Assembly: GCF_027887165.1 (NCBI RefSeq)
Contig: NC_077229.1
Location: 204,749,753 to 204,813,752 of the forward strand
Source of the DNA: Monodelphis domestica
Lineage: Eukaryota > Chordata > Mammalia > Didelphimorphia > Didelphidae
Length of the DNA stretch: 64,000 nt
Reading direction: 5' to 3'
Shown: positions 24,917-36,955 of the stretch, one piece after another
Layout: each line of letters begins with the position of its first letter
Numbering within the stretch: position 1 is the stretch's first letter
The notes under the pieces: generated by a model
The model's database searches: none
Seen by the model: the letters and a program-made list of their open reading frames with translations, nothing else
What the model was told of the DNA's origin: nothing
Made by a program: the position numbers and the translations under genes

Positions 24917-25804
24917 TCAGAAGTCCTCATTCTCATATCTAAATAGTTGACCTACTTGATCTGAATAATTGTTTCCTGGGGCTAGCCCACATCGATACAC
25001 ATCCCAAGCTTCTTCTGCTCTTTCTCCCTTGGTTGGAATTGGTTCCTCAATATATGTCAAAGTGGATTTGCCCTCTTGACAGTCATCTTGAATCTTGGTC
25101 TCTGGATAGATGGTCCTCGGGGTTCGATCTGACATATGGTTACAGCTCTGAAGGTTTTTCACATCACATACATTGTTGTTATATTTTGCAATAGGTGATT
25201 TATAGGCCTGATAGGATACTTTAGTGGTGGTGGTGATCACTGTCTGTAGAGCAGGAGCTGCTGGTGAGGGACTCTGTAGGTAAGCACAGGAATATTCCGA
25301 ATTATAATAAGGGTGAGTGGTAGAAGCCTGGAACTGTCCATGATTATTCCTCTCCCCACAGTCAGTTTTCCCAAGAATTGCTTTCCTTCTGTGATGTTTA
25401 CTGGAGACATCCAAGTTCCGGTCATGGACACTAAAGGAATTGACATTATACTGCAATCCATTGAGATAAGTCCAATCCGTGTCACTATGTTTTTTACTGG
25501 GATCTTTGTAGAGGTTGGGATATGGGCTAGAGTTTATGTAATTGGGGACTGCAAATTCATAGCCACAAGTTGGCCTAGGCATATAGATTCTAGGATTTGG
25601 ACATTTTTGAAAGGGAGGAATTATGTCATCTTGAAAGCAGGTTTGGTCAAAGGTAGCTTTGTAAGGATCAGATTTTTGAAAGGAAGAATAAGGCTGAGCT
25701 GGAATAGGGAAGCTGGTATCTGTAAATATACCAAAGCTTTCTAGGTTTTCTGAGCTGGACAATGTATTTAGGAAGTGGCCACTGCTATCTTGATACTGTT
25801 CAAT
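24917..25804 (-). CDS. GCM2: GCM2 coding exon 5 (transactivation region, stop)
   Basis: 888 nt including a TGA stop (complement of 24917-24919), with acceptor tttttcag. It encodes residues 194-488. GCM2-specific blocks are QDSSGHF at the start, [44 protein letters not shown] in the middle, and AWDV...NYSDQVG...YENEDF at the end. The last block corresponds to the conserved C-terminal activation domain. A 143-codon ORF on the opposite strand (25313-25744) is its shadow. The 3' UTR continues below 24917; no poly(A) signal could be assigned with confidence. Confidence 0.96.
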   Translation of the reverse strand: MEQYQDSSGHFLNTLSSSENLESFGIFTDTSFPIPAQPYSSFQKSDPYKATFDQTCFQDDIIPPFQKCPNPRIYMPRPTCGYEFAVPNYINSSPYPNLYKDPSKKHSDTDWTYLNGLQYNVNSFSVHDRNLDVSSKHHRRKAILGKTDCGERNNHGQFQASTTHPYYNSEYSCAYLQSPSPAAPALQTVITTTTKVSYQAYKSPIAKYNNNVCDVKNLQSCNHMSDRTPRTIYPETKIQDDCQEGKSTLTYIEEPIPTKGERAEEAWDVYRCGLAPGNNYSDQVGQLFRYENEDF

Positions 25805-28800
25805 CTGAAAAATGAAGCAAAAGCAAATGAATAATTAAAATATTTATATAGTTTACATGCAATGAAAGCAATAACCCATGCCAGTTTTATCCCAGTTTAC
25901 TTCTCTTATTAGGAAAACTAGCAAAGGATTGGAAGAACAATCTGACTGGCAGAAAAACATTCTGAAATAAATAATGTATCTTTCAAATAGACTATCATGC
26001 AAGCCTCATTATCCTCTATATTTATGCTTTCATGGAAATTATACTTAGTTCCATATCAACAATATTGTTGTTAGCTCCTGTGACCTGGAGAAAAAGCAGA
26101 CTTCAGAAATTTCACTGGAAGAACATTTTAAAATACTATCTCCAAAAAGTAAGTCATTCAACAAACATTTATCAGATGCTTACTATATGCTAGACATTGT
26201 GCTAAGTGCTGGGGATAGCTCAGTAGGGAGACTAGGGATGGGATAGATAGAACTAGAACTCAAGTTGAGAACAAATAGTATACAAAGTGCTTATCAGTAT
26301 ACATAGTAAACACTGTATTAATATTAGCTATTTTTATTATTTCCTGATTGAAGGTAGCTCAGAATCATTTAATCTATTTAAAAATTTCTTTTAAAATGCC
26401 TTTTAGATGCTCTAAAATAATTTGTTTTTCAAGTCCTAATGTGATCCTACCCTAATCACAGCCCCTTTGATAGATGCAAGTCTTGGAGAATCCCCAGTAA
26501 TGGCAATCACATTTTGTGTCATATGTTTGGGGTGACCTCTTAATTCCATTGCTATCTTGCCCTTGCCAGGTTTAGCCTTCCTGATCTCTTGCCTGTGTAA
26601 TTCCCACCATACTTCTAGTCTCTTGCCACAGTGCTGCCAGCTCAATATTCCCCAACATTGCCTTTTCCACATCATTTCTCATCAAGCACCTGGAGTAACT
26701 TTGTTTAGCCTGTCATATCAAGTCTAAATTTCTCTACCTGATTTTCCAGTTCTTCAAGAAGTAACCCATCTCACCTCCCTACATGATCTCAGGGAAAGTC
26801 ACTTAACTTCTTGCTACCACAGTTTCTTTAATTATAAAGGGAGGGGGATTAGATTAGGTGGCTTTTAAGGTTCTCTCCTCCATCTAGAGCTAGAATTTTA
26901 TCCAACCTTATTTCCTATGTACAGCTTAATGCACATCATCATCTCCCCACCACTTACCTCTATACCAATTCAGCCAATCTCATTGTCACACACACATGGG
27001 ACAGGGGTAATATTTCCTCCTTTTGCAAGCTGCTCAAGAACACACTAAGCATTCCCTTTTCCAAATTTTTATTTTATTGGTGAACAGAACTTCAGAGTTC
27101 AGTACTTAAATTGTTTACTGATTATATCATATACTTTATAGCTTGTCTTTTCCATTAATGAGGCAAGCTACAAACATTTTTAAAAGGTCTTTTACTTTTG
27201 TATCCTCTCCAGTGCATTGTACATGATGAGGACAAAATAGGCTGATTATCTGAATCTGAACTCTTACCATATCTCTATGACTAACTAAAAATATTAATTA
27301 AATTTCCATTTCCAATGGTACTAAATGACTTTTATCTAGTCCTTAAGTTAATTTTAAGATTTAACAAGCACACATGTGTGTGGGAAAGAGGTAGTTTTCT
27401 CTCACATTGTGATAGAAGTGTGTGGAGAAAGCAGAAAAGAGAGATTTTCAGGGAAAAGCTGGATAAGAGGTTGATTTCATGTATCATGGGGAAGAGTGCC
27501 AGTATCCATCCTAGATGACCTTTGAGGAGTTATGATGGGTAATCTGGTTTTCTCTATTATGACTACATCGCATCATGTGGGACAATTATGTTCCTTAGAT
27601 CCATTATTTAAAGGGTAGTTCTCTAAATTACCCTGTAACTCTGACCCTCTATGGTGAATTTTGGTAGATAATGGTTTAGTTGGAGGAACCAACCCCTAGG
27701 TTAATGAATTAATATTCATGGTATGTCAGGCATTATACTAAGCACAAAAAGAAAAGAAAGCCATAGGCTCTATGGATTGAGGGTAATTGTGGTCACTAGA
27801 AAAAGTACTGGAAGCAGCAATACAGTTGGGGCTGAATGGGGTGAGGATGGGTGTCTTCCTCTTCTTCAGTATTATCCCCAAGGCTTCTGTGCTTCCTACA
27901 ATTGATTAGATCTGAGGATCATAGAATAGGGCTGAAAAAGAGCTAAGAGATCATCTAGTCCAACCCCGTCATTTTATAGATGAGGAGCCTGAGTACCAGT
28001 GACTTGTCCAAAGTCACACAAGTAGTTACACAGGCAGGATTGGAACACCAAACTTCTGATTTTAAAACCAGTGTTCTTTCCATTTTACTATGGGGTCATC
28101 TGGTTCAACCTCCTTATTTGTAAAATAAGGAAATGGAGACAAAAGAAGATGAGTGATTTGCAAAAGGCCACACAGCAAAGCAGGGATCTAAACCCATATC
28201 CCTTGACTCACATTCCAACACAATGCCTATGCCAGTGTTCAAAGCAACATTAGGCACACCCTGAAACTGTCTTTAGAAAATAAATTTCTTGGGTTGAATT
28301 ACCAGAAAATCTTTATCTAGTCCTTAAGCCAATAATACAAAAGAATCTGTAAAGTATATAATAGCTCATTTTTTTTGTTCTAAGATTTAAAAAGACAGTA
28401 CTCTCAGATTCTTTCTTCTCCTCATTTTTCCTTGTCTCAATCAATCAATCAACAATCATTAGTTAAATAACCACTGTGTTTCATGCATGGTAAAATGTGC
28501 TGGGGATTGGAAGTCCAAAGTGCAAGTTTCTGTTCTCAAGGAACTTAAAATTCTAAATGAATATAAATAACAAATAGAACTTTACCAACATCTTTGGGTT
28601 CTTGTCAGTGTGAAATGGAAAATACAGAAGCTCACTAAGGGCAGAATGAGGAGTTTATTTTTTCAGGATGTTTCCTAGTACTTTGCGTATAGTCTGTTTA
28701 ATGAATAAACAAATTTACACTTTTTAAACTCTAAAGTACCTAATGAACATAAAGTAATACCTGTGACTCAGTGTTCCTCTTTTTTTGAGCCTGGTAAGAT

Positions 28801-31800
28801 GACATTTGTCTCTTAATGGCACTTCTTCTTGCTTCTGTCTCAGATTTGCTTTCTGGTCTTGGATGATCATGAACTCCCTTGGCCTGCATCAGTTCAAACT
28901 CATGCATATATTCACAGATAGACAAGATGCTAAACAATTATAATAATCCTACCTTTTTAAGAACAACCACTTAGTAAAATAGTTTATGAGATACATAAAA
29001 GTTTATGAGATATATAAAAGTATTCTCTTTATCAGAAAGTACTATCATTGTATAGCTATGTGGTACAAGATACTTCATATAAACTATGTATATTAGAGGA
29101 ATTTAGAATACCATTTAGGGCTATTTAGGCATAGCATAAAGATAGGCAGAAAATAAGAAAAAGCTTTATATAACACCCATTATGTTCCAGACACTTTTAT
29201 TATTTCATTTGATTCTCATATCAACCCTACAAAAGGCATTGTAATATATCTTCATTTTACAGTTGGGGAAACTGAGGCAAATAGTTTAAGTGATTTCCTC
29301 AGGGTCACATAGCTCATATCTGAGGCTGGATTTGAAATTAAGTCTTCCTGACTCGAGGCCCAATATTCTAACCACTATACTACTTAACCCACTATGCTAG
29401 GAAACAAGAGATTTAGATTCAAATTTTTCCTTTCTTTGACTACTGGTCACTAACTAGCTATGTGACCTTGAGAAAGAAACTTAACCTCTCTGATTTTTCA
29501 AAAACTTCACTTGTAAAATTGAGGATAAGACCCTACCTCCCTGAAGGGAGGGGCTTAAGAAATTGCTATCGTAAGGTCTTTGGGTATATTTGATGCTCAA
29601 ACTTGTCAAGGCAAATAGTTTCTTCCACTTAGTATAGCACTACCTGTGTACCCTTGGGAAAATGATTTAACTTCCCTGGGCCTTAGTTTCCCTACCTATA
29701 AGATGAGGGATTTGGACTAGGTAGCTTCCAAAGATTCTTCCCACTCAGGAGTTATGATCTTATAAAAATGGTCTAAATTCTTATTTTAAAAAACATAGAT
29801 TATCTTACCTGGAAAAATATTGCCTTGCCATCAAGCCTCCAGAAGTTGGTTACTGGATAGCCACTATGACCTCGACAAGGTATCAACTCTAAAGCTGAAT
29901 TACAATTGGGACATGCTTTTTCTGCAAGATCAAGGGAAGATATTAGTGGATATTGTCTACAATCAAAACACTACCACCACAAACCCCTCTACCTAATGGG
30001 AAGATAATAGTTACACTTCAAAATCCAGTTTATTATCTTAGATCACTTGACCAGTTAGACCAAGTTAATTCATTCTGTCTAAATAGCTTAGCACACCAGA
30101 ATATTCCACCACACATTGCTTGTGGCTCAATGGCAACAAATTCCCATGCTTCTTTAAAGAGTCTATCCATTTAATTAGCCAAGACTCAAGCATAAAATAG
30201 ATTCAGAAGAAGTCAGAAAATCTGGGCTCTGTTATCTCCATCTGTGTGGCTGCCTTCTCTGTAAAACTCGTTCTCTCCTTCCTTCTATTCACCTCTGTGT
30301 AGACCACACTCAGAGTTTACCATCGCCTTCACAACTTTCCTTCTATACTTGTTCCCTTGGGAAACCTGAAGTGAAGGTACAAAATGATAAGGCTATTTAG
30401 ACAAAGGACAGAATATCCTTCATGGCTTCTGGAAATCTGTCTTTCCAGTCACTTACACAGTGAAATTTGAGCACTGTTCCTTCCCTCCTCACCCCATAAC
30501 ATCCTTTTCACCTCTTGTCACAACTGAAGATTCTTTTCTTTGGGGTGAGACATTGGGATTGTATCTGTGGGACTGACTTGTTAAACTATAAACAGCTAGG
30601 GTAATGCACAAATGAAGGTAGTATGCTGTAGGGGGAAGAACCCTGGACCAGAAAATATGGCTTCCAGTCCTGGCTCTGCTATTGCTGTCTGACCCTGAGC
30701 AAGTCATTTCAGCTCTCTGGGCCATAATTTCCTCATCTATGAAATGAGAATGTTGGACTAGATCATCTCTTAGCTCTAAAGCTCCATGGCTTTGATATGT
30801 CCAATCTTTAACCTTAACTCTAATGCTGACTCCCACATTTGGGCTACAGTAGTGTAGGTGGGATTTATTATAACAATCACCTTACTTTTTATCCTATTCT
30901 ACACACTGGTGAAGATTTCTTGTGAGTAGAATTCTCACTTCTGAGTAGAAGTCAGAAGAAGCTCTGAGTACAGTAGAGCTGTGCCAGTAATAAAAGGTGG
31001 AAGAAAAGTGGGACCTTGTATTCTCTGAAATCATTATTTTTCCATGATGGTGAGAATGAGAATGAGATGATGTTTTGATATTTGAGCCCTGGGATAAAGG
31101 GTCATTCATTATTTAGTGAAATCATGAACATGGGCAGACACAGATGGTTTTGGGCAAAACTGTGGAGCAGTCAGTCCCCCTACTACCACTAAGGAGATAT
31201 TCCTACATGGAGAGAGATACTCTCTTAAGTCAGAGGATACACAGGGCAAACTTCATCTAATCCAGTTTTTCCCTAAGAACAACTGTGTCTGTCCATACTA
31301 ATGGTTTCATAATAAGTGAATCTTTATCCTAGGCTTAAAAATCTTAAATAACTTCATTTATCCATTTATATCACTCCATTTCCTTCTCACCACCATGCAA
31401 AAATATTGATTTCATAATACTTCTTTTACTATGAGGTCTCACTTGTAGTTCTCCTATGTGACCTTTTAGTAAGTCATTTAGCTCCACTGAATCTCAGTTT
31501 CCTCATCTGTTAAATGAAGGGGGTTAGAGAAGAAAATATCTAAGGGCCCTTCAACAATCATCTCTTCCTCTCTGTTTCTCCCCCCCCCTCCCCCAATCAT
31601 CTTACTTTGCTGCTTCTGCCTGGCTTTATCACAAATGGCAGGGCGAAGTTGCAGCCTTGAGCCATCTGGTAGGTAACAGCTCCCAGCACACACCACCACT
31701 CCAAGGCAAGACTTCTTGAGGATCTGGCAATTGTGGTTGTTGGTGTTCCGCATGGCCCAGCCACTGAGATGTCTCTGAGCATTCTTCTCATCTCCTTGGT

Positions 31801-34446
31801 AGATGAAGCGCACATAACCATCTGGCCATTCCCTAAAGTGATCAAAGTGTTTGGGTTCCTGAAAGACATGGGGAGTGGATAATAGGAGTTTGGTATTGGA
31901 GAAGAGAATGAGGTAAGGAAGAGTAGCCAAGGACTGAACAACAGAAGTCTTTCCTTCAATCCAAGAGAACATGAGATCCCTAAAGGCAGGGACTCGCTCT
32001 TGTATCACCAGTACGAGAACTTTAAATATCATGTATCATACTTATCATAAGTTCACAGATACTCAGAGGTCTTCTAGTCCAACTCTCTCATTTTACAGAA
32101 GAAGAAACTAAGACAAAGAGAGGTTAAATAACTCATCCCAAGTTAAACAAAGTAGAAGGTTTCAAAGGCAGGATTTGAACCCAGGATTCTTAACTCCAGA
32201 GTCAGCATTCTTTCTACTCTACCATGATTCCTCCAAAAAGAAATGTTTATAACCTGAATTTTTTAGTAAAGCTTTTGAACCCAGAGCTTGTACTGGTTAA
32301 ATTGAAGAGAGAAGTACACACCATACCCTAGGCAATGGAATAATTAGTCAGTTGTCCTTGGAGCTGAGGATTAGCTTGATGGTCACAGGATAGAGAGAAG
32401 AGAATACTTTATGGGTGGCAGTTTGGGGATTTGGTTGCGGAAAACTAATCTTGCCATTACAGAGACATTTCTTTATACAACCAAATGGATAATAGGTTCA
32501 AAATCCAAAATGGCACAAGGATTTCAGAAGTGGATTCATTTTCTTTATATTGTATTCTCATTTATAAAAATCCAAATCTCTTTATAAAGACTTAGTGACA
32601 TTTTTTTTATCTCTGGAGATATTACATCTATTCTCAATTTAAGAAACAGAAAAAAGAAATAGCCAACATTTATTTATATAACACTTACTTTGTGCCAGAC
32701 ATTGTGTTAAGCACTTTATTGATTATCATTTCATTGACAATGGTAGCTTTCTCTTTTACCCAAAGAGAGAACTTATTATATTCATTTGAGAACTCAAGTC
32801 TATTTTGGATGACTATCAAAGTTAGATCCTTTCATAGGATTTAGAGCTAGAAGAGAACTTCTGCTCCAATATCTAATTTCATAAATAGCAAAAGTGAAAA
32901 CCAGGTAATTCCTCTGATCACATAGGTAGTAAATAGCAGAGTTGAGAAGTTGAATTTTTTACTTCCAAGCTCTATCCTCTACAATATATAATTGAGTTAG
33001 TACAATAAAAAATTCAGTATGTTAGGATAATGGTTACACATCAATTTAATGAAAGAGTCAGGGCTACAATTTAGCTGTCTTGTCTCCCAGGACAATGCTC
33101 TTTCTCCTTTTCCACATTTTCTATGAATTGGCAAGGTTGGGGTTCTGTGGGCATCAGTTTCCTTATGTCACCAAGTGAAATTATTAAATTGGTTAATTTC
33201 TAATGTCCAATTGACTTTAAATTCTCTTATCTTATGATATTTTATAAACTCTAGGTCTCAATTACAAGCTTATCACTCAACTGAACAAAGCTCCTCCCAC
33301 TCTCCTAAGATATAGTTATTTTCTAAATATATAAAATTAGGTTCCATTTAGTCCAATGTCTTCATTTAACATATTGAAAATGTCTTTATAGACTTTTAAG
33401 GATCACACAAAAAAGTTAGTTAAGCTGCTGTTTAATTATACCTTTTTTTAAACCCAAATTTGCATTACTCATTCTGCTTACCTTATTCACTAGTATTGAA
33501 TTCTGGTGGTTTTTGATTGGTTTGAAAATTAAGCAATCATTCAGTAAGCCTTTATTAAGTGTCTAACACTATACTAGACACCAGAGATACCCCGTCCCCC
33601 AGATTAAAAAGTTATTGCCTTTGAAAAACTTAATTTAGGGGAAACAACATGGTTCTTTACAGAATTCAAATCCACTAATCTAAGAAGGCAGATATGCCAT
33701 GGTTGGGTGTATTCAAAAGAATAATTTCCAAACTTTGAGGGCAGTTTGAAAAGTGAAACAATGAAAATGCTTTGAACCCTCCTAACAATAAAGAGGAGGC
33801 AAATGACTTCCTAATGTAATGCCTTTGCAATGGAACTTTTGATTCTGATGTAAAGACTGGCAAATTTGAAATAAAATTGGTCACATTTCAGTCACACCTT
33901 ATATTTTAACTTAAAAGCATGTAAACCATATGAAACAGACTTTAAAATCTTCCCTGCTCATTTCAAGAAAGGCACAAGCTTTCTTTTTCTAAGATTAACC
34001 TCATTAAATGAAAATGGCTCAAGTTTTAGGGAGAAGCTTTTGGGAGAATTGGTATGTGGAGATCAGAGATGCATTTCCATTTTCTCTCTTTCCCGTTTCA
34101 ATCTAATCACTTCAGAAGTGTACAGAAAAGGTAGATTCTGAAAGTTAACCTGTTGACTGTAGGGACACAGTCCCTATCTTTTTCTATTGCAAGAGAGTGA
34201 GGGGTGTATTTATGAAGAATGGAAGTTGGACCTAAATTTGGAGCCATTATATAAAACTAAATAGTTGGTAAATAAATGTACATTTTTGCCTTTCTTTTGA
34301 AGGGAAACTTAAGCAAACTCAACAGACCTAGCTTCCTCAAGACAATTTTCACTTACTTGAGGCATTTTGGGATCATTGATGTCCCAGTTGAGTTTCATCC
34401 CGTAAGAGCATGTGCAGTCGATCTCCTCAAAGGCATCCGTTGCCAT
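24917..34446 (-). CDS. GCM2: GCM2 (glial cells missing transcription factor 2), complete five-exon gene
   Basis: GCM-family zinc-containing transcription factor; in vertebrates GCM2 drives parathyroid development and acts in the nucleus. Coding exons on the minus strand are 34446-34357, 31858-31606, 29921-29809, 28883-28761 and 25804-24917. All junctions are GT-AG, and the phases add up to 1464 nt plus stop, or 488 residues; human GCM2 is about 506. The GCM domain spans roughly residues 12-175. I chose GCM2 over GCM1 because of [18 protein letters not shown] at the N terminus, [16 protein letters not shown] in exon 2, [18 protein letters not shown] in exon 4, and the C-terminal ending YENEDF, which matches the GCM2 C-terminal activation region. 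No stop or frameshift is seen. It lies head to head with SYCP2L, as in human. The identification rests on remembered family sequence, not on a search. Confidence 0.96.
25805..28760 (-). other. GCM2 intron 4
   Basis: GT-AG intron with no host coding sequence seen. It holds old SINE/L2 material: a MIR-like piece around 26150-26330, L2-like text around 26630-27060, a SINE remnant around 27930-28060 on the plus strand ('gtccaac...cattttatagatgagg...cttgtccaaagtcacac'), and another ancient piece near 28430-28560. Confidence 0.6.
28761..28883 (-). CDS. GCM2: GCM2 coding exon 4
   Basis: 123 nt, phase 0 at both ends, between acceptor ctgatgcag and donor TCACAG|gtatta. It encodes residues 153-193. 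It holds the C-terminal end of the GCM domain ([13 protein letters not shown]) and a basic stretch ([14 protein letters not shown]) typical of the nuclear localisation region. Confidence 0.95.
29160..29800 (+). repeat. Cluster of MIR-type SINE remnants in GCM2 intron 3
   Basis: Three plus-strand pieces: about 29165-29390 ('ttacagttggggaaactgaggcaaata...cagggtcacatagc'), 29400-29570 ('tgtgaccttgagaaagaaacttaacctctctg') and 29625-29750 ('cttagtttccctacctataagatgaggg'). Confidence 0.65.
29809..29921 (-). CDS. GCM2: GCM2 coding exon 3
   Basis: 113 nt between acceptor gatcttgcag and donor TTCCAG|gtaaga; the first two bases complete a Lys codon from exon 2. It encodes residues 115-152 with [23 protein letters not shown] and LDGKAIFFQ, the second zinc-binding lobe of the GCM domain. 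Confidence 0.95.
29922..31605 (-). other. GCM2 intron 2
   Basis: GT-AG intron. It contains a MIR-type SINE on the plus strand at about 30615-30795 ('cctggctctgc...gagcaagtcatttcagctctctgg...ctcatctatgaaatga') and a MIR fragment at about 31450-31555. No coding sequence is recognised in the rest. Confidence 0.55.
31606..31858 (-). CDS. GCM2: GCM2 coding exon 2 (core of GCM domain)
   Basis: 253 nt between acceptor ...tctttcag and donor CAAA|gtaag; ends with one base of the next codon. It encodes residues 31-114, the larger sheet of the GCM fold. Visible motifs are [41 protein letters not shown] and [14 protein letters not shown]. The cysteines of these motifs supply structural zinc ligands in the family. 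Confidence 0.96.
31859..34356 (-). other. GCM2 intron 1
   Basis: GT-AG intron with several ancient SINE remnants: about 32060-32230 ('agaggttaaataactcatccc...ggatttgaacccaggattc'), 32640-32720, and 33540-33590 ('ttattaagtgtctaacactatactagacacc'). No other gene is visible. Confidence 0.55.
34357..34446 (-). CDS. GCM2: GCM2 coding exon 1
   Basis: Thirty codons starting at ATG (complement of 34444-34446), with A at -3 and G at +4, a strong initiation context. The peptide begins [20 protein letters not shown] and ends in NDPKMPQ. The donor is CAA|gtaagt, phase 0. The start was chosen because the GCM2 N terminus, including the CSYGM motif, follows at once. The 5' UTR lies upstream at higher coordinates and is not delimited. 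Confidence 0.95.
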
Positions 34447-36735
34447 TTTCGACCCTTTTCTCCGCTTTCTTTACTTTTCCCCTCCGCTTCAAGGGAATTA
34501 AGGTAGTACCCCCCACAGAGGCCTCGGAAACTGAGATTCAAAAAAAAAAATCAATGATGATTTTCACCGTGAGAAGGAAGTTAGAGGGTCCCCCCCCCCA
34601 TTAAATTAAAAAGAGCTAAGTTTTAGAAATCAAAGACGCTAGTGAGGGGGGGAGAAGGGAAAGCATCTCCCAAGGAAATGGAGAACAGCTCAGTCTCCCT
34701 GAGCTGTGCCCCAGTCCAGGACTTAGGTGCTGAAGAGGACTGGCTGCAAGGATGAATAGGACACCACGCACATTTCACCAGCAGTCAGCGGAGGCTCCTC
34801 CTAGTTTTATTGTAGACTGGGAAGCTAGGAAAGTTTCTTCCCTCCGCCCTTCCTGTGTCCTCTCACTGCTGAAGTGATATTCTGATCATTGGACACAGAC
34901 CAATGAACTCCGCAAACTGAAAGGCTAAAGGGAGCCGGAGTCAGGCACTCCAAGATGAGGGGAACTGGACACCAGCGAGCACCTATGGCGCGTGCAAGCG
35001 GTGGAAGGCAAGTTTCCTACTTTATGAAAGGTTCCCAACCAAGTCTTGCCCCCTGAGATAGGTAGAGAGCTATGGTCCCGGAATCCACTACCTTCCACTG
35101 AAAAGCTATGTGGTAACAGCTTTGGAAATTGTATTTGGGTAACCAAGTCTGGCCTCAAAGAATATCCCTTCCTTCTTTGTAGAGGTGGGGACAATGGGCA
35201 TAGAGCTCTACATATAACGTTAAACTTGATTGAGATGTTTATTGTTTTTCTAAACTTTTTTTCATCCTTTTTAATTCCTTATTTCAAAGCTTAGTTGAGA
35301 GAGGAAAAGAGGAAGGTTGTATACTCGAGGAATTAAATGATGTAAAAACAAAATATTTCAGTAACAATAGAAGAAATTGTAGCGGGATCCAGATGCGTCT
35401 TAGCTATTAAAATGGACACTTTGCTTAAGCCTAAATATGTGGAGAACTCTGGTCCATGTTACAGAATCACACAAACTGAAAGGAAACTTTACAATGATAC
35501 AGTTCCAGCCACTCTCTTAGAGCGAGTCCAGAGCTGTGAGTGCCCACAGTTACAGAGCTACTTTGTGGCAGAGACAGATATTAAACTCAGGTCAGCTGGC
35601 AGCCACATCCAAGGTGATTTCTGATGCAATACCTTGGGACCCTGTGCTGCCATCATCTAATGTTATTAGTTGGCATTTTCCTACCACCAAAGTTTTTTGC
35701 ACACACCCCTAGGGCTTCACTTTCTTTTGCAGTATGATGGAAGTAAGCAGCCAAGCCCCTAATAATGGACCTGTCCACAAACTATCTAGTAGAGCGCATA
35801 CCTGCTTCTTACTTCCATAGAGACTGTCCAATAGCACAGAGGCCTCTCATTCTCTTTGGTTGTGAGCATTTTCCAGGTGCCAAGCAGCCTCTTCCTATAA
35901 GAAGAGAATTAGCCCATCTTTTCTTGTCCTGTTAATTCTCTTGTGCATCCAAACTCTACTTCACCTAAGCTCATCCTGTTTCGCTGAGAATTTTTTTAAT
36001 GAATTAACTATTTCAGTCGAAATGTTCTCCCTTGAGTTGGGGTGCTTGTGGTGGTGGTGCTAGGGATGGGAGTGGGATGTCCGAGGTCCTGAATTCCTTC
36101 TGACACTTACCTGCAAAAGAAGTGAAGAGAAACTTTCCTTCCTGGAGAAACTTGATTGGTCTTACTGACTTTTCCCCTACACCTATTTCCCCAAGCAAGA
36201 TCCTGAACCTAGAGGAAGCTAGTGGAAGGAGGTGACAGAGATAAGGGTTATGAGACTGAATTGGCAGGGCAGTGGGGAGTGGGTTCTCAGAAGGACAGGT
36301 TCTCAGAATTCAGGCTGAATGGGTGGAGTTGGGGAGCAGGGAGAGCAAACCCTTAAATGAGAAGTCAGAAGTGAAGGCACACAAATCCACTTAAGATGCT
36401 AAGTAAAATAAAGCAGCCAAAACTCTCTTGAAACTACAAATTCCTTGAAAACTACAGAGGGGAATATAAATTCCTTGAGGATGGTAGGACTTAAGTTTTA
36501 CCTTGGTTTCTCCAGGGCCTATCACTGTTCTTTGTACAAAATAGGTGTTTTTTTTAAAAATTGCTGACTAAACTTTAAATTTAATGTGCTGATGGAACAC
36601 AGTTAGTTAGGGAGGGGTGGTGAAAATTGAACCATGGGCAATTTGGACTAGATAGCCTTTGAAGTCCTTTTGGTTTTGGACTACCTCCTAGATTTAGCAA
36701 TAAACAAAAAAACCTTTTAACCTGTGATATACAAC
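34447..36735. other. GCM2 upstream region
   Basis: Includes the GCM2 5' UTR and proximal promoter (34447-34560, locally richer in CpG: tttcgaccc, ctccgctt, gcctcgg). A SINE-like trace lies at about 35460-35620. No further gene is seen. Confidence 0.4.
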
Positions 36736-36739
36736 AGAA

Positions 36740-36955
<216 letters not shown>

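Noticed and set aside
25313-25744. 143-residue plus-strand ORF
   Set aside because: Antisense shadow of GCM2 exon 5, with no family resemblance.
24917-34446. GCM1 instead of GCM2
   Set aside because: The exon 1, exon 2 and C-terminal motifs match GCM2 and not GCM1, and the SYCP2L neighbour fits GCM2.
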